From NCBI GenBank assembly GCA_002706095.1, contig PAJP01000008.1, positions 62,001 to 126,000 of the forward strand: 64,000 nucleotides of DNA, in the 5' to 3' direction. Each line of letters opens with the position of its first letter. The first letter of the stretch is position 1. The DNA is from Methylophaga sp. (GTDB taxonomy: Bacteria; Pseudomonadota; Gammaproteobacteria; Nitrosococcales; Methylophagaceae). The notes beneath the pieces were generated by a model. It did no database searches. It was not told where the DNA came from and worked only from the letters and a program-made list of their open reading frames with translations. Both the position numbers and the translations under genes were made by a program. Below, piece after piece: positions 8,476 to 16,474 of this stretch.

Positions 8476-8767
8476 AAATCTTTGTATTTTTAAACATTCC
8501 TATTCTAATTGCCTCGTCAAACATTTCCACGAGCTCTACTTTAATTTCTTCTGTTGTAAAAATTGAACTTAGTTCTTTATTGGCAACCTCATTTTTTAAA
8601 AACGGGTACAATTCGTTTAATAAGTATTCACCGTTATCCCAAATATCTCCACATACACCTTCTTCGTAGAAAGCTAATCCTGGCATATAAAATTCCTCTT
8701 TTTCATTTATATTAGCTGATAAATGATACGTATCACAATCGGATACAATGTCTGTATATTTAAACAT
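8462..8767 (-). CDS. hypothetical acidic protein
   Basis: 101 residues; begins MFKYTDIVSDCDTYHLSA, with a central 'YEEGVCGDIWDNGEYLLNE'. Function unknown; part of the overlapping gene string. Confidence 0.6.
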   Translation of the reverse strand: MFKYTDIVSDCDTYHLSANINEKEEFYMPGLAFYEEGVCGDIWDNGEYLLNELYPFLKNEVANKELSSIFTTEEIKVELVEMFDEAIRIGMFKNTKIYDTV

Positions 8768-8768
8768 A

Positions 8769-9020
8769 TTAATATTCGTATTTCATTAAAAATTCTTCTA
8801 TATCTTTTGGTTCTGCAAAGTACAAAATAGTTTTGAATCTTTCAAGTAAATCTGCTTGAATTATCGATAAATTCTCTTCCTCGCTTGGTTTATATCCAAA
8901 CTCTTCAATAGCGTCTTCTTCTGTATATAAGTTTAAATTTTCACGAGCATATTCTATAACATCTTCATCTCTAAACTCATCTAAGTCTACATCTACTTCT
9001 ACCGTTGTTCTATACATCAC
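8769..9020 (-). CDS. small acidic hypothetical protein
   Basis: 83 residues, strongly acidic ('VDVDLDEFRDEDVIEYA'). One base separates it from the next gene. Function unknown. Confidence 0.6.
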   Translation of the reverse strand: MMYRTTVEVDVDLDEFRDEDVIEYARENLNLYTEEDAIEEFGYKPSEEENLSIIQADLLERFKTILYFAEPKDIEEFLMKYEY

Positions 9021-9021
9021 C

Positions 9022-9216
9022 TTAACTATTTAAAATTTTATCTCTTTCAATCTGTTTCTTTTCGAGTTCAATTAGATCTAATCTTACCCCTTCTAAATTA
9101 TTGTAAGCTACATCTATTATTTTTGGGGCAACTACATCTCCTTCTTTTAATCGTTCAATTACAAAGAATATAGCTTGCAGTTTGTTTCTTATTTTTTCAA
9201 ATTTTGACTCTCTCAT
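9022..9216 (-). CDS. small hypothetical helical protein
   Basis: 64 residues, two predicted helices rich in K and E. One base upstream of the next gene in the operon. Function unknown. Confidence 0.6.
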   Translation of the reverse strand: MRESKFEKIRNKLQAIFFVIERLKEGDVVAPKIIDVAYNNLEGVRLDLIELEKKQIERDKILNS

Positions 9217-9233
9217 ATTTTAGGAGGTAGTAT

Positions 9234-9542
9234 TTAGTTTAATTGAATTAAACCTTGTGAATTTACATAAATGTTCGGTGCTTTCTCAGCTATCTTTTCG
9301 TAATTATCTATTGTTTTAAACAATTCTTCTACTGTTTCACACTCTTTTAAACCCTCATCTAAAAATCTTTTTAAACATTGTTTTAATGTGGGGTGGTATG
9401 TAGAGTTTTCTGTTGTATACTCGTCTCCTTTTTTAAATTTTCCGTTTTTATCGTCTTTGTCGCGCACTTTTGTTGTAGTTATTTTTAACTCCCAACTATT
9501 TGTTGATGCGTCTACTGTTGCGTATTCGTTTAACTTTATCAT
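9234..9542 (-). CDS. hypothetical protein
   Basis: 102 residues. The pattern 'WELKITTTKVRDKDDKNGKF' followed by 'YHPTLKQCLKRFLDEGLKEC' resembles small phage proteins with a beta-hairpin plus helix. Four-base overlap with the upstream gene. Function unknown. Confidence 0.6.
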   Translation of the reverse strand: MIKLNEYATVDASTNSWELKITTTKVRDKDDKNGKFKKGDEYTTENSTYHPTLKQCLKRFLDEGLKECETVEELFKTIDNYEKIAEKAPNIYVNSQGLIQLN

Positions 9543-9874
9543 AATTCAATTAGTTCTATTAATTCACTCTTCTGTTGATTAATCACTGTATGTTGGAATC
9601 TTTCGTAGAATTTAAAATCTTCTGTTTGGTACTTATGAATATAAAACCCGTGTTTTTGAAGCTCATAAATATCCTCTTTTGGAAACCAATTATATAAATC
9701 CTCTAAATTATCTACGGCAGAAATATACCCAACTAATTCAGGATCAAAATCCATTTTCAAATCTCTGTTTTTGCAGAAATTAAACTTATTATGTATAAGT
9801 CCTGTAAACTCACCTTTAAAATCATACCATAATCCTTGCTGCGTATCAATATTATTTACTCTATAAAAATCCAT
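9539..9874 (-). CDS. hypothetical protein
   Basis: 111 residues, aromatic-rich ('GLWYDFKGEFTGLIHNKFNF'). One-base overlap with the upstream gene. Function unknown. Confidence 0.6.
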   Translation of the reverse strand: MDFYRVNNIDTQQGLWYDFKGEFTGLIHNKFNFCKNRDLKMDFDPELVGYISAVDNLEDLYNWFPKEDIYELQKHGFYIHKYQTEDFKFYERFQHTVINQQKSELIELIEL

Positions 9875-10200
9875 TATTTAATATAAATTTTTTGCGGTAA
9901 TTCTCCAAAAACAAACTTCGTTACAAAACAAAGCCAAACATCAAAACTAAAATGCTCGGAAGTTAAGAGATAATCACCACCATTGTTACTTTCTTTTTCA
10001 AATGTAAGAACAAAATCACAATCTTCAAAAGGCTTTAACGAGATTTTAACTCTTACTCTGTCTCTACCTTGCGCGATAATATCTAGCATAGTATCTGCTC
10101 CTGCGACCATTTCTAAGTCTTCTTTATCTCCTTCCCAATTAGGTAAGTCTATATACCACCTGTTCTCTAAATCTCTGTAAAATGTGAAATATTCTTGCAT
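9874..10200 (-). CDS. hypothetical protein
   Basis: 108 residues, beta-rich ('YFTFYRDLENRWYIDLPNWE', then 'RVRVKISLKPF'). First full-length gene downstream of the structured-RNA region 10.27-10.69 kb. Function unknown. Confidence 0.6.
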   Translation of the reverse strand: MQEYFTFYRDLENRWYIDLPNWEGDKEDLEMVAGADTMLDIIAQGRDRVRVKISLKPFEDCDFVLTFEKESNNGGDYLLTSEHFSFDVWLCFVTKFVFGELPQKIYIK

Positions 10201-10201
10201 T

Positions 10202-10273
10202 CTAGTCTTTTATCATATTAATTCTGAAATTGACCATCTTATCTTCAAAAATAATTTTCTCTAATTCATCCAT
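10202..10273 (-). CDS. possible 23-residue peptide
   Basis: Short frame 'MDELEKIIFEDKMVNF...' ending 1 bp before the next ATG and starting 21 bp after the RNA element at 10294-10422. Could be a leader peptide or chance. Confidence 0.35.
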   Translation of the reverse strand: MDELEKIIFEDKMVNFRINMIKD

Positions 10274-10293
10274 AGTATTGTTTTTAAATTAAA

Positions 10294-10422
10294 AATAGGT
10301 GTTCTCGGTGTGGATGTTGCCACTAAGCCGTATTTGTATTTCTACTGGAACTCGCTTTCACTAACCCTTGGATACCTTCCCGATAACACACCCCCGTCGG
10401 GGCTTCACTACAAACACCTATT
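10294..10422 (-). ncRNA. candidate structured RNA closed by a 10-bp stem
   Basis: AATAGGTGTT (10294-10303) and AACACCTATT (10413-10422) form a perfect 10-bp closing stem. Inside, on the minus strand, CCCCGACGGGG makes a compact hairpin. No open frame of note. It resembles the 48.1 kb element in having a perfect 10-bp outer stem and internal GC-rich patches, but no known riboswitch or ribozyme core was recognised. Confidence 0.45.
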
Positions 10423-10519
10423 ATAAATACCACTATCATTTTTTAGGTCATCATTTCACAGGTTTACGTACGTACTGCTATCCCCAAGTGCATTTGTGGT
10501 TCGCACTAATATTTTAAAG

Positions 10520-10596
10520 TTGCCTTGAAGAGAATCGAACTCTTATGTGACCAATTACGCTTTCTACTGGTTATGAGCCAGAGGCGATACAAGGCA
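10520..10596 (-). tRNA. atypical tRNA(CAT)-like molecule lacking a normal D arm
   Basis: On the minus strand a perfect 7-bp acceptor stem TGCCTTG/CAAGGCA closes a 76-nt fold. A perfect 5-bp T arm with loop TTCGATT is present, and so is a 4-bp anticodon stem CTGG/CCAG with the 7-nt loop CTCATAA (anticodon CAT; Met or lysidine-type Ile). Only about 9 nt separate the acceptor from the anticodon stem, so there is no canonical D arm, while about 22 nt lie between the anticodon stem and the T stem. CCA is not encoded. It may be a degenerate phage tRNA, a tRNA mimic, or an unusual functional tRNA. Confidence 0.5.
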
Positions 10597-10688
10597 TATT
10601 CCCTATTTGATTTGTATTTTTGCGGTAGGAAATAGGGGTAAACACACCTACCGACCAAGGCGCGACCTTGATATAAAATTTTTAATTG

Positions 10689-11039
10689 TTACTCAAACAC
10701 TGTTACGACTTTTTCTTTTGGCGTTACAACTTGATAACCCTCATCCCAATCTGTTCCGCTGTAAGAGGAGTAAAAACCTGTAATTTTAACATATGCATTG
10801 TGGTCGACAAAATGAAATACCTTCATAGAGTAATCTCCTCCGCCTTCACGATCTCCTTTACTGTTAACCTCTTTAATTTCACCTAGATTCAGTTTGTTTA
10901 AAACATACTTTTCTATTGCTTCCCAACCTTCAATATCATTTGGTATTTCAATATCTGCCTCTGTCCATTCTTGGTAAGCTAGTACACTTGGATAAATTCC
11001 TGAATCTTTTAATCTTTTAATAATTTCTTGTCCTGTCAT
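10689..11039 (-). CDS. hypothetical protein, paralog of next gene
   Basis: 116 residues. The C-terminal half ('MKVFHFVDHNAYVKITGFYS', then 'YQVVTPKEKVVTVFE') resembles the C-terminal half of the gene at 11053-11328 (VYIFKIEGDNYLKLV, 'VQFVKPVKKTITDF'), so the two appear to be diverged tandem copies. Function unknown. Confidence 0.6.
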   Translation of the reverse strand: MTGQEIIKRLKDSGIYPSVLAYQEWTEADIEIPNDIEGWEAIEKYVLNKLNLGEIKEVNSKGDREGGGDYSMKVFHFVDHNAYVKITGFYSSYSGTDWDEGYQVVTPKEKVVTVFE

Positions 11040-11052
11040 TCTATTTTAATAT

Positions 11053-11328
11053 TTAAATTTTTTGAAAATCAGTTATTGTTTTCTTTACTGGTTTAACAAA
11101 TTGTACAGATTTTACGTGTTCGTTATCTCCATAAGAATCTGTTGCATTTACTAACTTTAGGTAGTTATCTCCTTCTATTTTGAAGATATACACACTCTCA
11201 GACTCTTCGCCTTGGCCTTTTTCACTCCAATAATTTGAAGGCTCGTGTTCACTTACAAGATCGTACTTGCTTTTTAATCCGTAAACACTTAGGTTTTCTA
11301 ATACCTCATTAATCTTTTTTAATTCCAT
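11053..11328 (-). CDS. hypothetical protein, paralog of preceding gene
   Basis: 91 residues; beta-rich C-terminal half shared with 10689-11039. It overlaps the end of the fused gene upstream by 20 bp. Function unknown. Confidence 0.6.
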   Translation of the reverse strand: MELKKINEVLENLSVYGLKSKYDLVSEHEPSNYWSEKGQGEESESVYIFKIEGDNYLKLVNATDSYGDNEHVKSVQFVKPVKKTITDFQKI

Positions 11329-12784
11329 TTTCTAATTTAATTTTAAAGTTATATTTCGGTTTTTCTAATTTTATATAGTTAACTACTGCAAATATAGCAA
11401 TATACTCTGGATAATGCTTTATAATATTATCTTTTAACTGTTTTTTATAACTTCTTCTATAATCCATTTTAGGATATCTTTCAAAAGCCATAACAGCAGC
11501 TTCTTCAAATACTACATCACACTTTTCTTCAAAAGATAGTTTATCCCATTTACTTTCATCTAATTCTACCTCTGCGCCATCTTTTAATAATTTTGTAAAT
11601 GCAGGGATTTCTTCTAAAATATAGTGGTACTTATCGTGTTGATCTACATCTTCATTTATATTATTAGTGAAAAAGTCATCCTTACCTTGAGCTAACTCGC
11701 TTCTTCTTATCTTAGGTAATACTTTAGTCCAATACTCTTTTAATTTATTTAAAAGATCTAAATCATAAGTACACCCTTTTTTTAATAAGAATTGAACATC
11801 ATACATTGTTTTTTCCCAATTAAAATCCCAAAACAAATGTGATATTTTTAAAGAAAGCATTTCATTAGGAGATAAAATTACATTTTTACTATGTTTAAAA
11901 AATAAGGGATTTTTAAGCAATTCTACACCTACTATAGGAGATTTACAACTCTTTTCAGTGAAATAATCAATGTCTTTGGGTATTCTAGGAAAATCTGGAT
12001 AATGGTAGCTTATAGCCATAGAACCGCACACTTTTAAAGTACTAGGTTTTTTCTCTATTGACCAACCATACATTGCTTCATAAACTTTTTCGTCAATTTG
12101 ATCTTTCCATTTATCAGCAACCTCTTTTATATGACCCTCTTTAACTTTTTTGTAGGCGTAAAAAGCCTCATTAGAGTCTTGAAAATAACCTAGTTCCACT
12201 ACTTCACCATTTATTTTTGGTCTGCTTCTATACTTTTTACTATGTTTACTTACCCCTACAGGAAGCTTAGATTTTTTAGTGTAATCCCTAAATAACTCAT
12301 TTACCTCTTTCGGTACAAAACAACAAGTCTCAGGGGCGTATATTTTATTACCTTTTAATAAGATGTCTTTATCTAAATGCCATCCCTCAACATAGTTTTT
12401 CTCAAACCACGCCGCAAAATTCTGAAAATTATGCCATTTAGGATGCACCATACAATCTTTATAAGTGGGATGTTTTTCTATAATATTGGTATTATAGCAC
12501 CTATCCATCATAGATTTCCATACTTTATACTCAGTTTTTTGCTTGTTTTTAAGGGAACTGCTATAGATACCTTCTCCAATATAACCTCTATTATGTACAG
12601 ACCTGTGTAATTTACATTTAATTTTACCTCTTACCACTTCTCTGTAGCACACTTTTGAAATAATAAGATTGTGTTCTTCTATTAAAACATCACAATCATA
12701 AAAACTTGTATATTTTATTATTCTTGCTGTGTACCCTTGATTAGTTATATGTATTTCTCCCTCCCTATTTTTAAATTTAGTCAT
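11309..12784 (-). CDS. AP2 mobile protein fused to nucleotidyltransferase-like protein
   Basis: 491 residues with two unrelated halves. Residues 1-about 247 form a complete AP2-type mobile protein: an N-terminal beta domain, 'EGWHLDKDILLKGNKIY', 'ETCCFVPKEVNELF', the AP2 fold, and the same KEVADKWKDQIDEKVYEAMYGW tail seen in the 325-873 gene. From about residue 252 a different domain starts: 'CGSMAISYHYPDFPRIPKDID' has the G-S-x(n)-D-x-D look of a nucleotidyltransferase, followed by a long helical region with 'LKISHLFWDFNWEKTMYD'. Free-standing AP2 proteins normally end where the junction occurs here, so an in-frame fusion is likely. Part of the target protein's own N-terminus may be lost. 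It overlaps the 47-residue gene upstream. Confidence 0.7.
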   Translation of the reverse strand: MTKFKNREGEIHITNQGYTARIIKYTSFYDCDVLIEEHNLIISKVCYREVVRGKIKCKLHRSVHNRGYIGEGIYSSSLKNKQKTEYKVWKSMMDRCYNTNIIEKHPTYKDCMVHPKWHNFQNFAAWFEKNYVEGWHLDKDILLKGNKIYAPETCCFVPKEVNELFRDYTKKSKLPVGVSKHSKKYRSRPKINGEVVELGYFQDSNEAFYAYKKVKEGHIKEVADKWKDQIDEKVYEAMYGWSIEKKPSTLKVCGSMAISYHYPDFPRIPKDIDYFTEKSCKSPIVGVELLKNPLFFKHSKNVILSPNEMLSLKISHLFWDFNWEKTMYDVQFLLKKGCTYDLDLLNKLKEYWTKVLPKIRRSELAQGKDDFFTNNINEDVDQHDKYHYILEEIPAFTKLLKDGAEVELDESKWDKLSFEEKCDVVFEEAAVMAFERYPKMDYRRSYKKQLKDNIIKHYPEYIAIFAVVNYIKLEKPKYNFKIKLENGIKKD

Positions 12785-12924
12785 AATTCTTCAACCTGTT
12801 TATTTAATCTTTCTATCTCTTTTAACAGCCTGTTCTTTTTTTCTTTTTCTGTTTCTTCCACACCCTCTTTTCTAAGCACTTTTTGAAGCATTTTTTGCTC
12901 TTGCTTAGTAAAATCAAACCACAT
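12781..12924 (-). CDS. small coiled-coil protein (47 aa)
   Basis: Starts MWFDFTKQEQKMLQKVL and continues as a K/E-rich helix. Its stop overlaps the start of the fused gene (ATGA), supporting it as real. Function unknown. Confidence 0.5.
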   Translation of the reverse strand: MWFDFTKQEQKMLQKVLRKEGVEETEKEKKNRLLKEIERLNKQVEEL

Positions 12925-13028
12925 TTGACAATTTTTAATAATCCCTGCACAACGCTTGAACTACTGTTCTACGTTAGCGTACATAAGCGATTGCCCTCGC
13001 TTTAATATTGTTATAGATGCTTCAAAAT
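12925..13028 (-). other. non-coding gap with two hairpins after the LAGLIDADG gene
   Basis: Contains hairpins ACGCT/AGCGT (about 12951-12979) and AAGCGA/TCGCTT (about 12987-13003) and the word GTAGTTCAAG on the minus strand. It could be the remnant right end of the tnpB element or a weak terminator; neither is proven. Confidence 0.35.
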
Positions 13029-13988
13029 TTATTTTCCCGTCTCTTTAAACCTTTTTCTTCTTTTCTCCTTGCCTCCGCAAAACTCATAATAATGGTTTCT
13101 ACAATACCCTTTACTACTGTGTTTTTTATCACAACCTTCTACTGAACATTTTCTTTCTTGTCTTTCAAAAGGAGAGTAGGAATCAAATATTTCCTTTTTT
13201 CTTTTAAGAAATATTGTAGAATCTTCATATAACCAATCTCTGAATTTAATACATTGATTAATACCACAATATCTTAAACTTCTTATCTCATCTTCTTTAT
13301 TGTGTCTATCATCTAGTTTAGTTTTAGAAAAATTTAATTCTTCCATTAATATTTCTTGTAAAGGCAGTAAAAAATTTATCGTGCCTACTATAGAAAACTG
13401 TTTTTGTTTATTTCCTGACACACTCCCATCGCCATCAAAATACCCCCTAATAAAATGCCTTTGTAAGTGTTTTGGTACTTGGTCTTCTGTTGGGAACGTT
13501 AAGGTATGTGTTTTTGCCTTACCACAACCTAATTCAACTAATCTCTCACTTATATGTTTATTGGTTATATCTAAATGGCAAATGTCACTATTCCCATAAC
13601 TAGTTTCATTCTTATAAAGATATAACTTCTTAGAGGGTTGTATAAGATTTTTAATTCTATCCAAAATGTTTCTATCGCTATTTTTTAGTACTATTTTTAC
13701 TGAATTTCTGTCAGTGTTATTATAACCGTCTGCATAAAGTAATCCTAACACATAGGCTTTTTCTTCCGTATCTATTTCATCAAAAAACTCTTCATTTATT
13801 TTGTATTTTCTTTGTAATTCCGATTGAGACTTTGTTTTGTAACCATTTCTTTTTAACATTCTACCTATACTTGCTGAAGTTATAGGGAAAAATTTACACA
13901 ACTCTGTGTAATTATAATTACCTGTTTCATACATTTCAAATAGTTTGTTCTTTTCTTCGTGTGATAATCTTCTCTGTTTTGTTTTCAT
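13029..13988 (-). CDS. LAGLIDADG homing endonuclease with HTH and zinc-finger-like tail
   Basis: 319 residues. Order: N-terminal HTH (about 8-50, 'LSHEEKNKLFEMYETGNYNY', 'ITSASIGRMLKRNGYKT'), first LAGLIDADG helix 'AYVLGLLYADGYN' with D87, second 'HFIRGYFDGDGSVS' with D187, and a C-terminal Cys/His cluster ('CSVEGCDKKHSSKGYC'). Both catalytic acids are present, so a monomeric nuclease is plausible. It is 30 bp downstream of tnpB and is not inside a recognisable intron. It probably promotes its own spread among related phages. Confidence 0.85.
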   Translation of the reverse strand: MKTKQRRLSHEEKNKLFEMYETGNYNYTELCKFFPITSASIGRMLKRNGYKTKSQSELQRKYKINEEFFDEIDTEEKAYVLGLLYADGYNNTDRNSVKIVLKNSDRNILDRIKNLIQPSKKLYLYKNETSYGNSDICHLDITNKHISERLVELGCGKAKTHTLTFPTEDQVPKHLQRHFIRGYFDGDGSVSGNKQKQFSIVGTINFLLPLQEILMEELNFSKTKLDDRHNKEDEIRSLRYCGINQCIKFRDWLYEDSTIFLKRKKEIFDSYSPFERQERKCSVEGCDKKHSSKGYCRNHYYEFCGGKEKRRKRFKETGK

Positions 13989-14018
13989 TATATGTAGCTT
14001 TTACTATTATGTTTATAG

Positions 14019-15095
14019 CTACTTCAACAACCGTGCCACACCTCTTTTCCTAACTACTTTGGCAGCATTTTCATCTGCATTACCACTATGAGAGCATTTC
14101 ACACATTTAAACGTCTCTTGGTTTGGTCTGTTTTCTTTTGATATATGTCCACAATTGTTACATTCTTGTGAGCTGTACTTAGCATCTACTTTTGTTACAT
14201 TTGTTTTATATTCTAAATAGCTTGAAAATTTACTCCAACTAACATCTGATATTGATTTTGAATAGTTTTTATTTTGTATCATTTTAGAAACTTTCAAATC
14301 TTCTAAAAATATGTATTGATAATTACTAGCCAAATCATTTGAAATCTTGTGTAAATAGTCTTCTCTAACTCTTTGTATTTTCAAATATAGCTTTTTAATT
14401 CTCTCCACTTGTTTATACCAATTGTTAGAACCTTTCTTTTTACGTGATAAAGATCTTTGTGCAACTCTTAGTTTCTTTTTAAATTTCTTAGCTGTATTTA
14501 TGTTTTCAAAATATTGCCCATCAGATGTTACTAAAAAATGTTTTATACCTAAATCACAACCTATTTTTGCTTGATTCTCGCATTTTGGTCTTTCATAGTC
14601 TGTAACAATTTGTAAGTACCATCCATCTGCTTTTTTAACTACTCTCGTTAATTTTATGTTTCCATTTACTTCCCTGCTTTTAAATATTTTTATTAATCCT
14701 ATTTTAGGCAATTTAAACTTATTCTTTTCAAATCTTAATATATTACTATTTTGTTTAAATTCTATACTTTTCCATTTTCTTTTAGATGCCCAATGTGGTT
14801 TTGATACCTTAACTCCTCTTTTTAAATCTTTAAAAAACTTATCATAACCTTTGTAAAGCCTCTCTATAACTCCTTGAAGCGTTTGTGCATTTACATTTGA
14901 AATCCATTTACACTCTTTTTTAAGTTCAGGTAGCTGTTTTGACAAATCATACTTACTTAACTTTACACCTTTAGAATAAGCTATTTCTTTTACTTCTTTG
15001 GCTAGATTATATATACATCGAGTTGTATTCAGATGCTCTATGAATATATTTTCTAAAGTTTTAGTAGTCTTTATTTTAAAGGTGTATGTTATCAA
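14019..15095 (-). CDS. tnpB: TnpB, IS200/IS605-family RNA-guided nuclease
   Basis: 358 residues. RuvC-type catalytic residues are intact: D181 (KIGCDLGI), E265 (FLEDLKV) and D341 (GNADENAA). The zinc knuckle between them has C312-C315 and C331-C334. The N-terminal helix-turn-helix and wedge region is of normal size for TnpB. The first codon is TTG (15093-15095). No tnpA is present, and only 15 bp separate it from the upstream gene, so there is no room for a normal left end; this looks like a domesticated or homing-type TnpB. The guide RNA would be expected over the gene's 3' end and beyond (about 13.99-14.10 kb). Confidence 0.9.
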   Translation of the reverse strand: MITYTFKIKTTKTLENIFIEHLNTTRCIYNLAKEVKEIAYSKGVKLSKYDLSKQLPELKKECKWISNVNAQTLQGVIERLYKGYDKFFKDLKRGVKVSKPHWASKRKWKSIEFKQNSNILRFEKNKFKLPKIGLIKIFKSREVNGNIKLTRVVKKADGWYLQIVTDYERPKCENQAKIGCDLGIKHFLVTSDGQYFENINTAKKFKKKLRVAQRSLSRKKKGSNNWYKQVERIKKLYLKIQRVREDYLHKISNDLASNYQYIFLEDLKVSKMIQNKNYSKSISDVSWSKFSSYLEYKTNVTKVDAKYSSQECNNCGHISKENRPNQETFKCVKCSHSGNADENAAKVVRKRGVARLLK

Positions 15096-15110
15096 TTTTA
15101 ATTCTTAATA

Positions 15111-16400
15111 TTAAACATGTTTGACTAATTCATCATAATAAAGATTAAACAGATGATTTTGAAACTCTCTTGTCTTATCATCAAAACCACTTTTATTATG
15201 CTCGTTCTCTTCTATAATTATCTTAGCTATTTCATCTACTGAATACACATCTAGTTTTACACTTAAAAGTATTTGATTATCTTCTGCCATACCCAACGTA
15301 GTGTCTTTTGCAAACTTAACATACTTAATTTTTGGGCTTTCTAGTCTATAATTATAATCGGTATTTAGTAACCTACCCATAGCATCTATAACCTTGTCTT
15401 GAAGCATCTTTGAAGGATTCTCAACCTCTTTATAAACTTCTCCTTGATTAGATACGACCCCTAATATATCCATATTACTAAACTGAGATCTTAATTGTTT
15501 TAAAAACTCAAAAGGTAATTGTAAACGACCTTCTAGCTCATCTTTGTCGAATAAGTCAACTTGCTCTAATCCCGCAAATGATAACTCTTTTACAGCTTCA
15601 CCCCAACTAGCAGAAAATCTAGTATGAGAACCCCAAATTATAGTATGTTCATATAAACCTGTATTACCACCTTGTATAGTGTACAACAGTTCTTTTATTA
15701 CTTCAGGGTCATTACAACGTTTCCATAATTGTCCTATTGAATATTTAGCATCCCAAGTGTCAGATAAAACTCTAGATTCGTTAATTTTAAATTCGGGGCT
15801 GTTATAAGTGTACGCTGATTTATTTTTAGCATTGTGGTGACATAAAATACCCTTTCTAAATAATCTTTCTTCTCTATCTGAGTTAGGATAAACAGACCCG
15901 TGATTATTAGAAAATATCACGTCAGGTCTTTTAGCGCAGAAGTAATTAAAAATATTCTTATAGAATTTTTCAACATCACTATTATACTCTATGAAATAAG
16001 AAGTATAGCCCAACTCCCCCGTAGTTTTTTCTGTAACCTCTAGTACAGCATCTTCATCCTCATCCAAAGCATTTGAATAAATCTCACGTATATAAGAAAA
16101 ACTGTCATCCCAATCATTACCGCCCATTGAAGTGGTCAATGAAGTATCAACACCATTTACTTGTATAACTTTGAAGCTTTGATTTCTAAAGTTACTGTCT
16201 TTAGTGGTAAACTTAATCTCATCTTCCCCACTAAATACTTTAAAAGGTATATTATTTTTCATAAGTGCTGCTAAGGAGTATTTCGCTCCCGACCCAAAAA
16301 ATCCGATTTTACTTGAATCTCCTTTTTTTGTTGAAGCTCCTAATAAAGTGAAAGCTTCTACTTGAATGCAACCTTTTGATTTAATTTTTAAGTATCTCAT
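15111..16400 (-). CDS. GHKL (Hsp90/histidine-kinase-like) ATPase domain protein
   Basis: 429 residues. Two ATP-lid type motifs are visible: glycine-rich 'IGFFGSGAKYSLAALM' (about 32-47) and 'YIREIYSNALDEDED' (about 103-117), resembling the N box. In typical GHKL proteins the N box comes before the glycine motifs; here the order appears reversed. A C-terminal 'IIEENEHNKSGF' may be metal binding. Phages carry such proteins (T4 rIIA is one) but no specific homology is claimed. Its own promoter is at 16422. Confidence 0.6.
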   Translation of the reverse strand: MRYLKIKSKGCIQVEAFTLLGASTKKGDSSKIGFFGSGAKYSLAALMKNNIPFKVFSGEDEIKFTTKDSNFRNQSFKVIQVNGVDTSLTTSMGGNDWDDSFSYIREIYSNALDEDEDAVLEVTEKTTGELGYTSYFIEYNSDVEKFYKNIFNYFCAKRPDVIFSNNHGSVYPNSDREERLFRKGILCHHNAKNKSAYTYNSPEFKINESRVLSDTWDAKYSIGQLWKRCNDPEVIKELLYTIQGGNTGLYEHTIIWGSHTRFSASWGEAVKELSFAGLEQVDLFDKDELEGRLQLPFEFLKQLRSQFSNMDILGVVSNQGEVYKEVENPSKMLQDKVIDAMGRLLNTDYNYRLESPKIKYVKFAKDTTLGMAEDNQILLSVKLDVYSVDEIAKIIIEENEHNKSGFDDKTREFQNHLFNLYYDELVKHV

Positions 16401-16421
16401 TTCTTATGTTTTTTGTTAATA

Positions 16422-16471
16422 CAAATATACTGTGATTTAGTCTTCTGTGAAAGTATTTAACTTGTTTTTAA
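16422..16471 (-). promoter_or_regulatory. promoter of the GHKL gene
   Basis: -7 box TATATTTG (16422-16429) with TTAAAT at offset 25 and a TTAAAA-like box about 11 bp further, the second spacing class of this genome. It lies 22 bp from the start codon. Confidence 0.55.
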
Positions 16472-16474
16472 CTT

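Larger units (their letters stand above)
10274..10688 (-). other. non-coding region with structured RNAs
   Basis: 415 bp without a credible gene, unusual in a genome where genes normally overlap. It holds the 10294-10422 element, a small hairpin at about 10485-10506 (AGTGC/GCACT), the tRNA-like molecule, and two hairpins at about 10630-10675 (CGGTAGG/CCTACCG and CAAGG/CCTTG on the minus strand). All could be processed from the same minus-strand transcript. Confidence 0.6.
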
